Part shown: piece after piece, positions 25,162-37,600 of the stretch
How the letters are laid out: each line of letters opens with the position of its first letter
How positions within the stretch are numbered: the stretch's first letter is position 1
DNA from: Drechslerella dactyloides
Taxonomy: Eukaryota > Ascomycota > Orbiliomycetes > Orbiliales > Orbiliaceae
Direction of reading: 5' to 3'
Assembly: GCA_020064725.1 (NCBI GenBank)
Contig: JAGTWJ010000002.1
Coordinates: 2,604,001-2,668,000 of the forward strand
Length of the DNA: 64,000 nt
The notes under the pieces: generated by a model
Databases searched by the model: none
Told to the model about the DNA's origin: nothing
Seen by the model: only the letters and a program-made list of their open reading frames with translations
Position numbers and translations under genes: made by a program

Positions 25162-26331
25162 ATTTGCACCTTTTCCCAATAGCTTGATGAAATACCGTTA
25201 AGATATCCCATTGAAGCATAATATTTTCTACACGACAACCATCTCGACAAAACTGCGACAACTTTCGACAACAAATACTCGACAATCGACAACTGAAAGA
25301 ACAAGAAACAGGCTAGGTATTAAACGAACGATACATGATGTTCCTTAGCGGCTTATTTCTTGACGACCGAGATGCTTCTTGTGGATATTTTATGACGGTG
25401 TTATGAATTTGGGGAAAACTTTAGAGGGTGCATTTTGATCGGATGGGATGCTTGGGGCGTTGCCTGGTTCGGAATCTTTTGTTTGAATGGAGGGGCGTTA
25501 GGAGTCGTTGTATTCTTAATTGTCCATTCTACCTGCTTTTGTCGTTAACTTTCGCTCTATGAGAGAGCCTATTGATTACTCGCTCTTTGAAATTACAGTC
25601 TTTGGTTTTTGTTTTAAACGATCTCTCATGAGCATTGTAGCTTTGGTGAATGCACGCGCACGTAAGGTAACGATAACGACTGATTCGACGATGACATGCT
25701 GACGATGCTACGACGCGAAAACGACTGGACGATCAACAACGTTACAACGCAGGTATATGCCTAGATCAATGACTTGCTCTTGAAAATGACTTATGATGAC
25801 GTCCTCTGTTAATGAATTTTTGAATCCGATGAGCAACGACTTGATACGATGTAAGGACGCAACATGATGATGTGTACGAAGAAGTTTCATCCCCGTAGCT
25901 AGCTCACAATGCGGTTGTAGAGCACCCACGCACGGTAAGATGAACTGGAATTGCAGGTCTGGGTATGCTTCTTTCATCGCGGGCTGGGTATATCATGTAT
26001 ATTCGTCTCGCCAGCCAGACGCCTTCAATGTATATAAATTAAGTCAAGATTGCATCGAAGTATATAAAAGAAAAGAATTGTTACGAGATTTCGAACCAGA
26101 CGACGAATCTAATTTAACTATGCCTTTGTGCCAACCCCATTTATGCAAATCTATCTATCTATCTATCTACCTATTTATCTATCTATGTCTATTTGTCTAT
26201 GATGAATCTATCCATTTATCTAATTTATCGCACTTGCGCCTCAGACCAGCCTATACGCTCTACTTCCGTCTACGTCACACATTCCCACAGCAATCGCGCG
26301 CGAAAAACTCCAACAATGACTCAACTCAAAA
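25162..26331. other. Convergent intergenic region between cdc20 and efm2
   Basis: Contains the 3' flanks of both genes and a tetranucleotide microsatellite (26150-26222). Frames here are short and built largely from the microsatellite or from the antisense of efm2. No gene is supported. Confidence 0.45.
26150..26222. repeat. Imperfect ATCT microsatellite
   Basis: Roughly 18 units of ATCT with interruptions (CTAC, ATTT, GTCT) run through this segment. It lies just beyond the stop codon of efm2, within its presumed 3' flank. Confidence 0.85.
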
Positions 26332-27676
26332 TTATGGAGACATCGGACCATCCGCAACATGACCCCACGCATAGACCCCCCACCAACAATCCATCGCCTC
26401 CCCGCCATCGCCCCAGTCATCCCTCGCGCTCTCCTCGCCGCTATCTACGATGACGAGACCTGCGTCATGCATCCGACGCCTGAAATCCTCGACCTCCCGT
26501 CCGAACAGCTTGCGCAGCGGCAGTTCCACGATAAACCGCGCGGTTGCAGTGCGCTCGAGCCACCCTGCGACGACGGTAGCAAGGAGGCTGGGGTGCTCAG
26601 CGGAGTATATTGGATCGGCCGCGATGATGAGAGGGTACTTCTGTCTCTGTTCCTTTCGGCTGTGGCTGTGGCCGGCTGCGTCCTCGATGGCGGCGGGGGA
26701 AGTGTGGACGCGCCAGTCGAGCAGCCCGGTGGAGACGGAGACGGAAGGCGGGATGGCGGCAGCGTTGAGGGCGACGTTGCGGACCAGGTTCGGGAGGATT
26801 TCAGGGAGGTCGGTCAGGTGGATGTGGGCGGCTGCTGCTACCGTCGTCGCAACCGCCAGGCCTGCGAGACCGGTACCCGCGCCAAGCTCGAGCACTCGTG
26901 CGGACGCATCCGTGCCGTCGATATCATCGTCGGTTCCACATCTATACACAGGTGAACTGGACTGAGGATATAGACATCCGCGAATGACGCTTCGCATGCC
27001 CTCGTCCCCGGCCATACGTTTCGCAAGCGCATAGGCAGCACCCCACGTTTTCAAGCCCAGATTGTCGCCGTCGAGCGTCGGTTCGTGAATCTTGACAGCC
27101 ACGCCGTCCGCGACTTGGAAGCTACGGTCGATAGCAGGCATGGCTGTCCGGCCGCACCGCTCTGCCAGACGCATGCTGGCGGTCTCCCAGACCATTTCGC
27201 GGGCGGTGTCATCGGCGAGCCAGCGCAGTGAAGAGGAAACCAGCGACGTCAGCCACGGTGCTGGGTTGCCGCGAATGTGGATGGTTGGCGCGCACGGGGA
27301 ATTGGGAGCGCTAGCGGTGGACGGCAGGTCCCATGACGGAGGGGGCACGGCGAGCAGGTCGAGCGTCGTTAGGAGGGTGGAGAGCGGCGGACGCAAGTAG
27401 AGGGGCGGGAGGTCGAGGACTAGACAGGGAAGGGAAGTCAGCTACTGATTGAGGATAGTGGCGGCAGGGTATCATGGAAGGAAGGGATAGGACGTTGCAT
27501 TGTCCGTCTGCCGTCTTGAGAGGAGTCATGCATGTGCAGGCTGGTGTTCCCAGATACTTGATTCGAACTGGCAAACAGATGGAGACATCGTATCATGGAG
27601 GGACGGGGGCAGCGAGCGGGCGGGTGCACTTACCGTCCAGAACGTCTTCTGTTTCGTCCGACTGCTCGCGGGTCAT
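26332..27676 (-). CDS. efm2: Efm2-like protein-lysine N-methyltransferase (elongation factor 2)
   Basis: Seven-beta-strand methyltransferase of the Methyltransf_16 group; the yeast homologue Efm2 methylates a lysine of elongation factor 2 in the cytosol. Model: exon 1 is 27634-27676, then a 214-bp intron with GTAAGT and TCTAG, then exon 2 at 26332-27419; 376 residues. The first exon encodes the short acidic start MTREQSDETEDVLD and joins in frame to LDLPPLYLRPPLSTLL. The family block KIHEPTLDGDNLGLKTWGAA precedes SAM motif I, VLELGAGTGLAGLAVAT. HLTDLPEILPNLVRNV and the IIAADPIYS motif then follow. These blocks match fungal Efm2 closely, and the methylated substrate is inferred from the family. 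Only a pyrimidine-rich, ATG-free stretch of about 200 bases precedes the start, fitting a short leader. Convergent with cdc20. Confidence 0.85.
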
Positions 27677-27876
27677 TGTGGATTCTTGGACCAGATCCAA
27701 TCGTCCGGATGCAATGCAAGGTGGGTGACAAAAGTGTAAATTCGAGAAGAAGAAAGAACAAGTCTAGAAAAAACAAGGGCTTGAAGAAGAAAAAAGTGAA
27801 GACGGAAGAAGAAAAAGGAGATGCAGAAGAAGAAGCAAAGCGCGAAAGGGAAGGGAAGGTTATACAACTGGAGTTA
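27677..27876 (-). promoter_or_regulatory. Pyrimidine-rich leader/promoter of efm2
   Basis: On the plus strand this is an A/G-rich tract (GAAGAA repeats, about 27740-27865), so it is pyrimidine-rich on the coding strand of efm2. No ATG is present on the minus strand from 27677 to 27876. It is a probable transcription-start region; the purine-rich plus-strand frame here is simple sequence and not a gene. Confidence 0.5.
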
Positions 27877-30800
27877 TCATGGTTTCGGTGGGGATATGGG
27901 TATTGTCTGATCGCAGTCAAAGTTCTGGTCCGGGTTCTTTTAATGCCTGTCGCTCGTGTTTGCACTGTGGACGGTGGTCAGAATGGGTGGATGTCGTGAA
28001 AAGTCGCAGAGGTCCTTGTGCGATGGAAGGAAGAAAAGTGGCAGAAGAGGAAGGCTTCTGGAAGACTCATGGAAGGATTCTCGGCCGGGGTGCCCGACAG
28101 GGGATCCCTGCCACAACGCGCCCCCGACGTTTCCTTGGACAGGCCGGCACATCAGCCAAGGAGCAGCGGCTGGCAAAACGGCTTTTTGTTTTTTTTTTTT
28201 CGCATCATGGCTTTGGTTTTTTTTGAGAAAAGAAAAATGCACGGCATACGTTGCTTTTCCTCTGTTAAGGAGGTCTTTCAAGTGTTAACTCCGCTTGAAG
28301 ATAGCGCGCCGAATCTGGCAATTGTGCTTGAGAACAGGCGGTGGCAGTGCGCGAAAAAATTGAGTTCGGGCGGCATGCACCGCGTCAGGGTGCAAAATCG
28401 TGCCAAAGATAACAGCAGCAATCTTGGAAAGTGAAACGTTTGACCAATGGGAAGGAGTCCAGCGTTTATCGCAGCGGTTCTGCCTCGATGCCAGGCGCTA
28501 TGAGGCGGTCTATTGGATGATCATATGAATATACACGGCATAATGCACACTTTGCGCCTGACATATGTCCTCTTTTTGAGTCAATTGACCGATGTTCATA
28601 GAGTTCTCAACAAAATTTATGGTGGACCATCGATCGATTATGATCAGTCGATTGATTTCTTTTTTTTTTTTATGATTCTTTGGGGCTGGTTTATGAGACT
28701 GTCGCCCGAAATTTTACTTGCACCTATGAATATTGAATGATTCTAAGTTTTAGTCTAATATTCAAGAATTTTACTAGCTTTAGGATGTGACTATCATTTG
28801 TTCGCGCCGAACTTCACACAGTAAATTTCGAAAGGAACGGTAAAAATTAAACAGTACTTCTAAAAAATAATACAAAATCTACGTCTGTAAATCTATAGAA
28901 CAAAATATTTGGCCAGCGGTATCCAGGATTCGCAGCTCATCGCTGACGCTGCTACTGATTGGACCCTACGAGGCTTGAGTAAGGCAGAGCGAACGGGATA
29001 CCCTATTGACCGCGTGGTATGACCGCTGACGAGTTACATATGCCAAGGCTCAGGTTGTTTTCGCGCAACATCTGGGGCTTGGATAGACTTGGCCTTGAGA
29101 CTTCGCGACACTCGCTATATCCTCTAAATCACCATTGGTTCCTGCTGTAGTAGGCCGCTAAGGTATTACTGCCTTTTCTCCACAGTCGCCTTGGTATACT
29201 GAGCTCCTCGCAGCTGGAGTGACGAGTGGTACCACGACGCTATTAGGGGAATTCGGGAAGTGTTGTTCGTACATCCCTTGCCTGTATTAACTTGTATCGG
29301 TAGCAGCATGGGTTAAGAGTGAACCGCACCTCTACAGCTCTACCTGATTCGCGGCCTGTGGCATCGGTGCCGGTGCGCGCATGCGATGGAGGTTGGAGCA
29401 CGGCCTCGCATGACAGCTGGCCAAAGAGGGGCCACAGTCAAAATTCACCTCACTGTCAGCCAATAAAATGCTTGTGGGGAACGGCGGGGCGATAAACCTG
29501 CCACTGAATATCATCGATTTATCCCTGTTCGGATACAAGGCTGAAGGGTTTGGTGGTCCGCAGGCTAACGTCGGAAGCACCACTTCGATCGAATAAGCTC
29601 CTATAGCCCCTATATTTGCTCTACACGATAACGCCGAGCCGGCGAGACGTCAGCGAAGGGTAGCTCCGCTCTCGCAGTGGGTCTGTAGATGATTGTGAAT
29701 TAATTCGTCTCCTCTTGGACGATAAAATTTCTCGACGTCAGCCCATGTGAGCCAATAACATGGATAACTATGCTTCGTTTGCCCATGCCAACTCGACGAC
29801 GGTTTAGGCATGGGGCTCTGCTAGACAGCCCTGCACTCGTTCCAGACGTACAATTAGTAGCTTGTGAAAGCAAGGAGGAACGAATATACCCGAATAGCCA
29901 ACTGGAGCGCGCGCGGCTCAGAACCAACTACCATCTCGGCTAAGCTACGGTGAACTACCCCATGGCTTAATCTACGTAGCGTGCTTATTCACGAAAGGCG
30001 ACTACTGCTTCTCCACCGTTCGCCTACGGTCACACAGCGGAGCGGTCCATTCATCTGCCTCTTTGGACCGTTGGAAAACCGGCTTTTCGCTTGCTCGAAT
30101 TTCGCAGCCACTCACATTGGGCGCTTCCTGCTGCCGTTGGCCGTTGATCCCGATGACAAGCTCGTCTCTCGGGCTCCGACTGCGAATCCGACCTCGCACT
30201 GGATGGAGGACCTTCGATGCCATCGAGAAAACCTGGGCGTGGGGGATCGGTACCGGACCCACTCGGAGCTCGCTGCCACTGTCGCGCCATCTCATTGGAA
30301 GATGCGCCAACACGGCTGTCCGCCAACTGTCGAATCGAAGACGCCAGCTGAATTCTCCCTTCCGCGCCCGAGTCTTTACTGATCTGGGATCTAGACTCGG
30401 ATGCGGAGCCATAGTCTCGGCGGAGCAAGAATAATACAAAAGCGCATATGCCGGTGGTGGCTTTCTTGATTTTGTGTCAGCACCGCTGTGTACTCTCCTA
30501 TCTTTCTGGTCTGTCCGTCTATGATTGTTTTTCTTTTTCCATTGCGTGGTCCGACGGCTGCGTTCAATTTTCCTTGGCCAGTTGAGCGGTTCTTCCCAGA
30601 ATAATAATGTGACTTAGACAGGAGCCGGCACCAATACCGATCCTATCGGTGTCTGCAATTATTCATGCAGACGGATGGCGCTAAAACGGAAGGGAAATGT
30701 TTCCCCAATTCGATCGGTGAGCGGGGATTGGCTACATTACACGGAGGTGGAGGATTGAATCGAAATCGATACCTTGATACTTTACACATTCTTCGCAAGT

Positions 30801-33515
30801 ACTAGTGAGGGTACTGGTGTCGGTAGACCCATGCGTGTAAGAAGAAAGTACTCGGTGCATTTTGAAAGTGCTCATGCGGCCGGTCGTATGTTGCAGGACG
30901 CAACTGCTATAGCAGGGAGCTGGTCATGTCAGCCGGCCAGTCTTCCGTTGGCGAAAACGCGGATCCCTGGAATATCTAATACCCCTGCTGACCAAAAGAT
31001 TCCGCCTTTTTCACGGCGTGCTGCACGGTCGGAATTTTCTTTTTTATCTTGGGTTTCCGATGTCTACAATTGCAGGTCATCTCTGGGACTCTTTCCTGCC
31101 GGCTGCCATCCAAAAGCTAGAAGCCGGTTGATTGGAGGAAGCAGGACGCAGTATGCACAAATATGCAGCTGCCACGTGGAGGACAGGGATTTACCACCCC
31201 CTCCATGTCCGCCGAGAGTATTTTTCTTTTTGCGTGGCTGCCCGTTCTTGAATTCATTCCTCGGTCTCTGCTTCCTTCTCGCGTGGACGCCGTTGGTCGA
31301 CGAAGGTTAGTGGCTGTCGAGCCCACCAACAGCCGACTCGTACTGGACGCAAATATCGACCGATTTGCTGACTTTTTCTGCAGCTGCCGTCACCCAAAGT
31401 TCGGAGGCACCTTCGTCCGCGATGTCTCGAAGCTGGGACCCTACCCACTGCAGATCGACGGGGGCGCATCTGCAACCAGCCCGGTCGCATCACACTGTCT
31501 AAAGTTCCATGCAGCTGCGCATGCCACGCCGCGCAGTGCAGTGTCTGTCCGACTGTCGCACCGCAGTTGGGCATGCCCGGTACTTCTGGGTACTCGGGCC
31601 ATGCCACCTCCTGTTTCTTTTTCTTTTCTTAGCCGACCTTCGACTTTCGACTTGCAAGGGAGAAGTGTCTGTTGTTTTGGTATGGTTATAATATTAATTA
31701 CTACTAGTTAGCGACAACCGGCCGCCGTTTTCAAGACCAACTAGCTTGTCCCGAACCGAATCGAATTGAATCCTGTTGGAAGTCAAAAAATAGCGCAGAT
31801 TCGTTTATAATAATACATGTGTGGAATTTTTGGATCGGACACCGGGGATAATCTAAATATTGCAAATGGTTCCATATCTTGCATTGCATTGTTGCGCCTT
31901 TGTCCCCGAACGAGGCGAAAGCACTTGATGCTGCTGACGATAGGTCTACAAGGCGACCGCATTTGTCCCTACGTATTTGGGATGGTATTTTTATCAACCT
32001 TTAACTTCTGAGCGATGTTCCCGAGCTTTTAGACGCCCCCACATGCATCGCTATCCATTTTTAACCTGTCCATCTAGCTTACACCCCTCCAGCTGAGGGA
32101 ATTATGCACACGTGGGTTCCCCGCAATCCCAATTACACAATCGTCGGCGTTCCCTCATTGCTGTCGAATCGCCACTCTGCACCGAACTTTCGAATCGAAT
32201 GTACCCGCCCGGCGCCCGCGATTCGCTGCTGACTTAGCTTGGCGCAGCGCAATTCGAGCTCCGGCCTAAGAATAACCAACTCTCTGTCATGCCGCGCGAG
32301 GAAACTTTAACTCACGGACGATACATATGTACCGTGTATTCCCGTAAGAATATTGCGCGGGAACTTATTTGATTAGGGGTGCGTGTAATACGATCATACT
32401 TGACTCCGTACCGTACAGGACAGCGGAGCTCGCTATCACGGCCGACCGGCCGGCCGGCTGTCCAGTGATATGATACGATCTGCAGTGTCGCATTCCATGC
32501 GCATGTTATATGCAGGTCGATAGTGGACGTACGGTGCGGGACACAGCGAGCCTGACGCCTGGCTGAAGCGTCTGTACGTACTTGCACAGGAACTATTCTA
32601 ATTAACCTGGTAGTCACCTATTTGGTCACTCGTCGCGCGGCGGGTGTCGTACGTGCAATGCACGGTACCGCCTGCCATGGTTGGTTATCGTCTAGAGTTC
32701 GTGAGGACTTAGTATTATCAAGCGAGACAGAATGCGGGCGCAGGGAATTTTAATCAACAAACACATAAGCCAGACTCAGTAGGTGGGAGACCCACAAGGT
32801 CGTCGGCTGGATATCAGGTTTTGACGCATTTTGTTTCTATTCAGAATTGTTGAATGCACTCATGGCCGCCTGATATTACGCGTACTGCAGTTCATTCATG
32901 TGGCATGCTTCCGTCCGGGGTGGCGGCTGCGGGATGTCGAACGGATGCTGGATGTGTATGTCGGAATATTTAGTAAGGATTTGTTGGCCGCTCCATAACG
33001 CTTTCCACCAACAATCAATATTATCCCAGGCAAGTCTGGCCTCGAGACAAAGCTAAGTATTATCGCAATTGATCTATCCCGCTGGCTTCTGCAACCGGAC
33101 TGCCTCGGAAGGACGTGAAGAAAATGTTGTGACAATTCCATATCATTCTTTGAGTTTATGCCTGATATCTAGACGTCGCCAATGTTGCTATACTTTGACT
33201 CGACGCTTTGACCCTGTAAAAGACCAGCCCTTCCCTAAGCAAAACATTGTAGACAGCGGGTAAAAAAGCTGCAGTAAAAAGATAGGAGAAGAATAAACCA
33301 ATCCCAAAATAATATACAAGAAGTAAAGTGCTTTAAACCAGAGAGCACAAAAAAGGATATCCAGTGTAAATTTCCCAATACCAAAAAGAGCGCCGAAAGT
33401 CCAGCCAGCCCAATAAAGCAAACCCTTGCATGAACCAAAAACCAGCCCAAATAAGAAAACCTAGAGGCTCCCGCGCGAAGGGGGAAAAGAAAGAAAACCA
33501 ATGAAATCTACGACT
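27877..33515. other. 5.6-kb gene-poor intergenic region
   Basis: Frames up to 182 codons occur (31163-31711 plus strand, and several mutually overlapping ones at 30002-30439). They overlap frames on other strands, have odd composition and show no domain. AT-rich patches occur at 28640-28920 and 33270-33400. A GTCAATTGACC site at 28580 matches the core of the 16739 palindrome. No gene is supported. Confidence 0.45.
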
Positions 33516-34634
33516 TCACATCATACGTGCACCTGCGAGTGGCGACATATCACCTTCTCCGTCTTCCTCATCAAAGTACTCGGGGGAATCATCCATATCA
33601 TCGGAGAACATTGGCTCGTCGAAAGACCAGAGCCTCGTGACCCTCAATGGATATGCGTCTTCGTATCCGCCGTCCTCTTCGACAGGCCCGCACTCAACGC
33701 GCTCATCATCACCGGGAAAATGCATCCGCGGATGGATGAATGCGGCGACAGGAATACCTGCCACGACCTCTTGCAGGTCACCAGAGTGGCTGTCCATTCG
33801 GTAATGAGAATGGCCAGCGCCGATATGTGAAAGCAACAACGCTGATCCACGGCTTCCATGCCGCCGACTGCGCCGGCGTGAGGCCGTAGAGCTTGCCGCC
33901 GTTGTGGTGGTAGAGCTAGCCATAGTGAATGGGATCGAGAGACAAGTTTTCGAGCTTCTCCTTGAAGACGGAGCAATGTCCTGCGAGTAACCCCCGTTCG
34001 AGTACGGGTGCAGAAGCGACTCAGTTGATCGATAGAAGGAACAGCCTGCCGGCATAGCTGGGAGACGTCTGTGTGCAACATGTGCTGTTGCAGAATCTCG
34101 ACGAGAACTTCGGAGAGGGTAGTCCACATGGCTGCTACTGCTTCGACGGGAGCACGAGCAAGAGTATGCGTGAGGATCTCGCATGGGTAGCTGCAAACTT
34201 CCCCTTCGAGAGTCAGGTGCAGCGGCAGCCGTCGTGTTCACCGACGAGACAGACGGGGACCGCGTCTGTGGCTGGCTTGCGAGATCCTCGAACATCTTTT
34301 CCCACTCGGAGGGAGCGGGGTAGGTGGCTGATGTTGCATCATGAGGGTGGTACATGAGCATAGAGGGTTTATACTCTTGATGCGCAAAGGAAGAGGCCTT
34401 GGAGACCCCTCGTGTAGTGATATCGTCCAAGTCGACGCTCATGTCGTCACAATCTTCGTCATAGAGAATGAAGTCGGTATCAAAAGGGAGGTCGAAGATG
34501 GATAGATTGCGGGGCCGCTCTGGAGCGGGTATTGGGAGTGATGTTGCACTGGCGGACATGCTGGGTTGAAACAATGGTGTTATGGGACGTAGTGTGAACA
34601 ATATAGTAGGCGGTGGCGCTTTGTCCTGGTGCAT
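33516..34634 (-). CDS. Conserved-looking Ser-rich protein of unknown function
   Basis: Single-exon frame of 372 residues from ATG 34634. A later in-frame ATG at 34559 would give 347 residues and a more natural-looking start (MSASATSLPIPAPERPRN). The next 240 bases upstream of 34634 have no ATG on this strand, so scanning would favour 34634. The protein is Ser/Arg-rich and probably largely disordered. It has an acidic patch near the N-terminus (FILYDEDCDDMSVDLDD), several RRSS/RRGS-type phosphorylation-like sites, a Thr/Ala-rich stretch and a very acidic tail (MFSDDMDDSPEYFDEEDGEG). The ordered-looking islands are VAGIPVAAFIHPRMHFPGDD and VTRLWSFDEPMF. I recognise no domain. The long frame and motif-like islands suggest a real fungal protein, but no role can be assigned. 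Confidence 0.65.
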   Translation of the reverse strand: MHQDKAPPPTILFTLRPITPLFQPSMSASATSLPIPAPERPRNLSIFDLPFDTDFILYDEDCDDMSVDLDDITTRGVSKASSFAHQEYKPSMLMYHPHDATSATYPAPSEWEKMFEDLASQPQTRSPSVSSVNTTAAAAPDSRRGSLQLPMRDPHAYSCSCSRRSSSSHVDYPLRSSRRDSATAHVAHRRLPAMPAGCSFYRSTESLLHPYSNGGYSQDIAPSSRRSSKTCLSIPFTMASSTTTTAASSTASRRRSRRHGSRGSALLLSHIGAGHSHYRMDSHSGDLQEVVAGIPVAAFIHPRMHFPGDDERVECGPVEEDGGYEDAYPLRVTRLWSFDEPMFSDDMDDSPEYFDEEDGEGDMSPLAGARMM

Positions 34635-37600
34635 AGAAATTCCCTGTGCAAGATATCTCTTCCCGGAGTTGACAGGTAGAATGGACAAAAATCTAGAATC
34701 CAGCCCTTTGCCTATAGAGATATATCGCTGGTTTTTTTTGGTGAAGCGGCCGTGGACCGTAGCGAGTAGGTAAATCGGCGGGTTGTTGAGAGGGCCTGTT
34801 GCGAAATGATAATGTACTGTTCAGTTACAGAGGCCCAAGGTAAGATAAATGGTAAGAATGGACCGGAGTGAAGTTCATAGGAAGCTGAGCGGTCTTGGTA
34901 ATTGAGCTGGATGGTTTATTGCTGAATTGGCGAAAGGTTGGTTCGGTCAGATCTGGGGAGAAGGGCAGATTTTATATAATGATGGCGGTTGTATGCACTT
35001 TGGCGGCCGGAGTGCAGACGATATGGCTGCAGTGAGAGAAGCGGACTACGCAGGCATGCCCACTTTCTTGCTTCCCAGTCTCGGGGAGACACCTCCAGCC
35101 TGCCCAAAGCCGTCCGGTAGTTTCTTTTCCTTTTCTCTCTTTTCCCTTTTCCATATTAAAGCTAGTTTGCGGAACACGGCTGCATCCCGCTCCAAAAAGG
35201 TCGGGGACGATGCTGCGTTCGCGACTGGATCTATTGGCTTGTCGCCCTTCTCGCTCTCATCAGGCTGCGTCCTCCTGCACCTCGACGACATGGGCGTGGG
35301 TACATGACAGTACTTCACCGGCACCCATGCGACAGGAGGTTCCTCAATTCGCACATGTTTTCCTTTTTCCTGTTCGCCTCTCTGCCAGTCCGGCCCCGAG
35401 ACTGCAATGCAAGTGGTCCGCAAAAAAGCAAAGCGCTGCTCCAGGCATTCCGTCCCATCGGCCATTGATCCAAAAACCGTCGTGTAAAGTAGGAAAAAGA
35501 AAATCGGAGGTGCATCCATCTGAAAAAGAAAAGGCGTCCACTAACCATCCTTGGGGCGAGGTGCGAGGCAAGAAGCTGGGTCTCATGCAGGGTTCGCCAT
35601 CTTCGCTGGCCGCGGCGGTGATGGTGGTGGTGGGGTGGAGAGGAGAAGGAGTTACACGCAGCACCGGGAAGGAGAAGCCCAGAGCGAGGATGGCCTGCAA
35701 CCTGCCACACAACCGAGTTCAACGCCTTGCTCAGATATGGCCTTCCCTCTCCTCCATCGAAACATGCGTCCACGGCAAGAACAGTTTACTTCATTGTCAC
35801 AAACAATCAATCGCTCGCGCCCGGAGCTTTAGCCATTGTGCCAAGACTAGCAGGCCTCTCTTCTTGCCAAACTCGCAGCCTTCCGCAGGCCGCTGCAGGG
35901 ATCCAGCGATGGAGCCAGGCCAGGCTGCATGCTGACGAGGGCTCCTGATCGTGGGCCGTGCCAGCGAATCGCTCTCCCAAAGCTGGACACGGCAGCTCGA
36001 TGCCGCCCATCTTCTCGAGCTTGGTAATTGTCAATCTGCATCCGCTTGTCGCTACTCTCCGACCTGTCCGATATGCGCTATCAACCAAACATCGTCATAA
36101 CCAATGCAGGATGATCCCAACGGATGGAAACCTCTTGCTTGGTGTCACGAATATGCATCTGGCTCTTCTGCAGTGCAGTGCGCATGCAGTCCCGAGCAGA
36201 GGCACATGCACACCCGCACGCCGATTGAGGCTTCCGCTGCTGCTGCACTTCATTACACAGCAGGAAACCACCAACTGACACCCTCTGCAATTTCGGAGTT
36301 ATACATCACCGGGGCCCAGCTACGACCCGGGAAACGCATTGTTAGCACCGTGGGGCGTACGGATGCCTGTCAGCCTGGGCTGTCACCATGAATCCTGACT
36401 TGGAACCGCTGAGCGGCCCTGAAAAAACACCGATCAAGCCCTTCTGACATGCAAAGCGCAGACCAACTGGACAACCGAGGACAGTAATGGCGGCGGCTCT
36501 TTGAATGGCCCGAGACTGCCATCCACACCATTCCCAACGAAGCAGAATGCTGGCTGTGCAAAAAACGCCATCTGCAATTCACATGGGTCCAAGTACTTCC
36601 TTGAACCCCGCTAACCGTTTGGGGAAATATTCCAGAAAACTGCTCAGCTGAGTGAACAAGCCGAATCGAATCTAGAGTGGGAAACAAGATTTGGAAGCAA
36701 GACTTGGAAACTTCCCTGTACGACCTTTCCATCCTATTCGTTCTCTCAGCAGCTGGAGAGATAGCCAACCATTCGTTGGCATGCCCACAGTTTCATCAAG
36801 GGCTGCTGCTTTCTCCGGCTTGCAGGATACTCTGACCGTCGTCGACGCAGAAGACACGCCATCAATCAAATAATGTATGCGCTGGAGGATGCGTGACTAG
36901 CGACTGCAGAATGCAATGCCGATGCCGATAGCATCTCCTCTCACTCGCTATTTCGTGCCATCTCGTAGTCGGCACCAGCTGCCTTGCCCTGCCGCCGACA
37001 ATGACGCATGTCTCTCCCGCAGGCATTTTCAAAGAGCATGCATACTTGGCGTATGCATGGCTTCGAGACCAGCGCTGTCTGCTTTGGAGCATAGGGCGGA
37101 ATATGCACCTACGGCCAAGCGAAACGACAAGCGTCATCGACTATTCTCAAACACTTTTCGTTTTCAAATTGGCTGGATCCGTCGATAGCGCCAGAAAGCT
37201 CTTCTAGACAAAAAGGTCATTTGCCGCAAAGACCGAAGGAATCGGCTGACACATTGATATCTTAAGTTTTAACGGGATGTAATTTCCGGCCACCTAGTGC
37301 TGCGGCCGTCATTGAATGACGGCAAAAGTTGCCCGTCTTTCGATTGACGCAGCTCTGTCGGCTCGTATACGTACGCCAACTATGAGCTGAATTTGTGGAT
37401 AGACTTGATCGTCCTGCATAGTCTCGAACACGCGAGACTACGTTCTGCAGGGATCTTTAATATGCACATCCTCATAATTTCAGGTAGTCTTGCTCTAAGG
37501 CCAATCCTGATATCCACACGATCCTAAAAGTTGCATCTACAGTGAAATTTGTCGGGGCACGCAGCGCGAACTTGCTCTGCACGAGGTGGCCGACGAGATC

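Noticed and set aside
27595..27999. Lys/Glu-rich plus-strand frame
   Set aside because: It is the translation of a GAAGAA purine tract that serves as the pyrimidine-rich leader of efm2 on the other strand.
31163..31711. 182-codon plus-strand frame
   Set aside because: No domain, no splice pattern and a competing 117-codon antisense frame.
34635..34688. Start of the Ser-rich protein at 34688
   Set aside because: That codon is TTG; the first ATG in frame is at 34634.
35210..35935. 241-codon plus-strand frame
   Set aside because: Overlaps several open frames on the other strand in a GC-rich stretch with few stops. Sequence is Ser/Arg/Pro-biased with no recognisable domain.
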